Part shown: positions 12,294 to 14,958 of the stretch, in pieces | How positions within the stretch are numbered: position 1 is the stretch's first letter | Layout of the letters: every line of letters begins with the position of its first letter | NCBI GenBank assembly: GCA_046732855.1 | Contig: JBKPNX010000280.1 | Span: 1 to 14,958, forward strand | Direction of reading: 5' to 3' | Source of the DNA: JBKPNX01 sp046732855 | GTDB taxonomy: Bacteria; Pseudomonadota; Alphaproteobacteria; Geminicoccales; Geminicoccaceae | Length of the DNA: 14,958 nt | Notes under the pieces: model-generated | Seen by the model: the letters and a program-made list of their open reading frames with translations, nothing else | The model's database searches: none | Told to the model about the DNA's origin: nothing | Made by a program: the position numbers and the translations under genes

Positions 12294-14958
12294 ATGCGCC
12301 CGTGGACCGTTTTCGGCCGATTGTCGTTTCACCGTGGTCTTGCCGCGTCCGCCCTCGCATGGCCTTTGCTGGTGCTGCCGGGCGCGGCCCAAGCGCAACT
12401 CCTCTGCGAGCCGCCGGACGCGCGTCTGGTCTCGATCCAGGGCACGGTCGAGCTGAAGCGCGCGGGCACTGACGTGTGGACCGCAGCGGTGCTCGAGCAG
12501 GCTTTTTGCATCGGCGATACGCTCCGGGTCGGCGCCGCGAGCCGCGCGGCGCTCGCGCTCGCCAACGATTCGACCTTGCGGGTAGATCAGGACACCACGG
12601 CCCAGCTGCGCCGCGGCGCCGAGGACGGACGCTCGCTGCTCAATCTGCTGATTGGGGCGATCTATTTCTTCAGCCATCGCCCGCGCGCGCTGGAGGTCGA
12701 TACGCCGTTCGTCAACGCGGCTGCGGAGGGCACCGAGTTCCTGGTCCGGGTCGGCGCGGATCGCGCCGAGGTGGTGATGCTCGATGGCCAGGTGCTGCTG
12801 CAGAATCCGCAGGGCGAGCTGCGCATCGCGAGCGGGCAGGCGGCGGCAGTGCCCGCGGGCGCCGCGCCGGCGCCGATGATCGTGGCGCGCCCGCGCGACG
12901 CCGTCGCCTGGGCCCTGTACTATCCGCCGATCCTCGCCGAGCTCGCCGGCGGCGGCGCGCCGCCCCTGCCCTTGCCGCCCGGGCTGCGGGCTGCGACCGA
13001 GCGGGTCTCGGCCAACGACTACGCCGGCGCGCTGGCCGCGCTTGAGGGCGTGCCCGAGGCGGCGCGCGACGCGCGCTACTACACCTATCGGGCCGGGGTG
13101 CTCTTGAACGTCGGCCGGGTGGACGAGGCGGCGGCGGCGATCCAGCGGGCGCTCGCGCTCGACCCGAACGCCGGCGAGGCGCTCGCCCAGCGCGCGATCA
13201 TCCAGGTGGTCCAGAACCGCAGGGCCGACGCGCTCGTCGATGCGCGGCGCGCGGTCGAGCTGCGCCCCGACTCCAGTGCCGCGCGGATCGCCCTGTCCTA
13301 TGCGCTGCAGGCGAACTTCCAGCTCGAGGAAGCGCGCGCGGTGCTGCGCGAGGCGGTCGAGCGCGCACCCGACGACGCGCTCGCCTGGGCGCGGCTTGCC
13401 GAGCTCGAGCAGATGTTCGGCGAGCTCGGCGCGTCGCGGGACGCGGCCGAGCGGGCAGTGGCGCTCGCGCCGGAGCTCGCCCGCACGCAGATCGTGCTCG
13501 GCTTCGCGGCGCTGACCCGGATCGACATCAGCGAGGCCAAGGCTTCGTTCGAACGCACGATCGCGCTTGACTCCGCCAACCCGCTCCCGCGCCTCGGCCT
13601 GGGCCTCGCCATCATCCGCAGCGGCGATCTGGACGCGGGAGGCCGGCAGATCGAGATCGCCGCTGCCCTCGACCCCAACGATTCGCTGATCCGGAGCTAC
13701 CTGGGCAAGACATACTTCGAGGAGAAGCGCGACTCCCTCGACGCCGAGCAGTACGCCATCGCGAAGGAGCTCGATCCGAACGACCCGACTCCCTGGTTCT
13801 ACGACGCGATCCGACTGCAGACCGAGAACCGACCGGTCGAGGCCCTGCGCAATATCGAAAGATCGATCCAGCTCAACGACAACCGCGCGGTCTATCGCTC
13901 GCGCCTGTTGCTGGATGAGGATAGAGCCGTCCGGGGAACTAGCCTGGCTCGTATCTACGATGACCTCGGCTTTGAACAGCTCGGGGTGGTCCAAGGCACC
14001 AAATCTCTGACGCTCGATCCCGCAAGCTCTTCCGCGCATCGCTTCCTGTCCGATATTTACGCCTCGCTCCCTCGCCAACAAGCCTCCCGAGCCAGCGAGT
14101 TGCTGCAGGCACAGCTCTTGGAGCCGGTTAACATCGACCCGGTCCAACCCCTACTACCCTTTACCGACCTCAACGTCATAGCTGGCGCTGGTCCAACCAG
14201 AGTGACCTACAACGAATTCACCCCTTTATTTCAGAGGAATCGAGCACATCTTCTCGCTACAGGCTTTGCCGGCAACAACAGTACTTTCGGCGATGAAGTC
14301 ACCGTGTCTGGCCTTTACAATAAGGCTGCGATTTCCGCAGGTCAGTTTCACTCCCAGACAGACGGCTTCCGCGAAAACAACGATGTCAATAACAACGTCT
14401 ACAATGCTTTCGCTCAGTACGACTTTACACCCGCTTTCAGTATGCAAACGGAGTTTCGGCACAGGAACACTCGCGAAGGTGACCTAGTCTTAAGCTTTGA
14501 CCCAGACGATTTCTCCACCAAGTTCCAACGGCGGGTAACTCAAGACACCTTTCGCCTAGGGTCGCGCCTAACGCCCTCGCCCGCACTCAACATCATCGGG
14601 TCTCTGCTTTACAGCGATAGAGAGGAAAACTTTCGTAACCTGTTCAACAATCTTCCCGCTAGCATCCAACTCGACGAAGCTAAGGATACAAAAAAAGGAT
14701 TCAAGCCAGAGGTCCGCGCGATTTTTGACTCCGACTTATTCAACTCCACACTGGGCGGTGGCTTTTATGACGTCGATGTAGAACGCGATTTCTTTGGAAG
14801 GGAATCGGATTCGGTCAAGCAGGCGAATGTATACAGCTACACAAACTTTCTTTTTCCAGCAGACTTCCTGACCACGCTTGGCCTGAGTTTTGATTCATAT
14901 GAAGAGGGCACCTACGAGTTCAGCAGGGTGAACCCAAAGCTTGGACTCCAGTGGAATG
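12294..14958 (+). CDS. FecR-TPR-outer-membrane beta-barrel protein (3' end outside the window)
   Basis: The frame is open from ATG 12294 to the window edge, 888 residues with no stop, so the gene is partial. A signal peptide (1-34, cleavage after GAAQA) exports it. A FecR domain follows (about 42-185): VSIQGTVELKRAG, FCIGDTLRVG, SRAALALANDSTLRVDQ, and TPFVNAAAEGTEF. Cys38 and Cys72 could form a disulfide. A Pro/Gly linker (219-230) leads to many TPR units (about 235-600; for example YAGALAALEGVP, VDEAAAAIQRALALDPN, and AEQYAIAKELDPND). A short conserved-looking connector (SELLQAQLLEP) precedes alternating amphipathic strands typical of an outer-membrane barrel, ending here in NPKLGLQWN, a motif reminiscent of TonB-receptor barrels. 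No other start is possible: an in-frame TGA lies at 12210 with no ATG, GTG or TTG between. No ribosome-binding site is well placed. GC content drops sharply toward the barrel. A functional tie to the preceding cyclase is inferred from adjacency. Confidence 0.88.
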   Translation, partial: MRPWTVFGRLSFHRGLAASALAWPLLVLPGAAQAQLLCEPPDARLVSIQGTVELKRAGTDVWTAAVLEQAFCIGDTLRVGAASRAALALANDSTLRVDQDTTAQLRRGAEDGRSLLNLLIGAIYFFSHRPRALEVDTPFVNAAAEGTEFLVRVGADRAEVVMLDGQVLLQNPQGELRIASGQAAAVPAGAAPAPMIVARPRDAVAWALYYPPILAELAGGGAPPLPLPPGLRAATERVSANDYAGALAALEGVPEAARDARYYTYRAGVLLNVGRVDEAAAAIQRALALDPNAGEALAQRAIIQVVQNRRADALVDARRAVELRPDSSAARIALSYALQANFQLEEARAVLREAVERAPDDALAWARLAELEQMFGELGASRDAAERAVALAPELARTQIVLGFAALTRIDISEAKASFERTIALDSANPLPRLGLGLAIIRSGDLDAGGRQIEIAAALDPNDSLIRSYLGKTYFEEKRDSLDAEQYAIAKELDPNDPTPWFYDAIRLQTENRPVEALRNIERSIQLNDNRAVYRSRLLLDEDRAVRGTSLARIYDDLGFEQLGVVQGTKSLTLDPASSSAHRFLSDIYASLPRQQASRASELLQAQLLEPVNIDPVQPLLPFTDLNVIAGAGPTRVTYNEFTPLFQRNRAHLLATGFAGNNSTFGDEVTVSGLYNKAAISAGQFHSQTDGFRENNDVNNNVYNAFAQYDFTPAFSMQTEFRHRNTREGDLVLSFDPDDFSTKFQRRVTQDTFRLGSRLTPSPALNIIGSLLYSDREENFRNLFNNLPASIQLDEAKDTKKGFKPEVRAIFDSDLFNSTLGGGFYDVDVERDFFGRESDSVKQANVYSYTNFLFPADFLTTLGLSFDSYEEGTYEFSRVNPKLGLQWN

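Noticed and set aside
12222..14147. 641-codon open frame on the minus strand
   Set aside because: It is the antisense shadow of the FecR-TPR-barrel gene. Its translation is Arg/Glu/Asp-rich low-complexity sequence with no family motif, while the plus frame has a signal peptide, FecR motifs and TPR units.

Overview
The window is GC-rich DNA that reads like an alphaproteobacterial chromosome. The best pointers are the small S21 protein with its HYEKPSEKRAREKAEAVRR core, a typical COQ9-family protein, and rpsU lying next to a def-coq9 pair. I infer a Rhodospirillales-like organism but cannot name a genus. GTG starts are common (rpsU, algA, xthA, the cyclase gene). No rRNA, tRNA, insertion sequence or CRISPR array was seen.

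Layout. Positions 1-257 hold nothing I recognise. A small one-helix membrane protein (258-653, minus) and rpsU (1050-1253, minus) follow. Divergent from rpsU is a plus-strand pair, def (1415-1978) and a COQ9-family gene (1956-2588), which overlap. Convergent with that pair is a minus-strand operon transcribed alg8 (6775 to 5303), alg44 (5293 to 4241), algA (about 4143 to 2704). It encodes the polymannuronate synthase, its PilZ-type c-di-GMP co-polymerase and the GDP-mannose-forming enzyme. No other alginate gene (algD, K, E, X, G, L, I, J, F) is in the window. An AT-richer spacer (6776-7009) separates this operon from a divergent kynurenine-formamidase-like hydrolase (7010-7879). An OmpR-type response regulator (7969-8658) and a convergent exonuclease III gene (8670-9470, minus) come next.

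The right third is a likely signalling unit. A non-coding stretch (9471-9931) carries a perfect CRP-type palindrome (TGTGA-N6-TCACA) about 107 bp before a CHASE2 plus class III nucleotide-cyclase gene (9932-12133). After a 160-bp AT-richer gap comes a very large gene (12294 to beyond the window end). It encodes a signal peptide, a FecR domain, a long TPR region and the start of an outer-membrane beta-barrel. Its base composition falls from nearly 80% GC in the TPR part to about 50% in the barrel part.

How they may work together (inference). The Alg8/Alg44/AlgA set should make a c-di-GMP-controlled mannuronan-like polymer, provided GDP-mannuronate is supplied from elsewhere. The cyclase has a periplasmic CHASE2 sensor and may be controlled by its own product through the CRP-type site. 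The FecR-TPR-barrel protein is probably its envelope partner. TPR-plus-barrel is also the architecture of polysaccharide exporters such as BcsC and PgaA, so a link to the alginate-like operon is possible but unproven.
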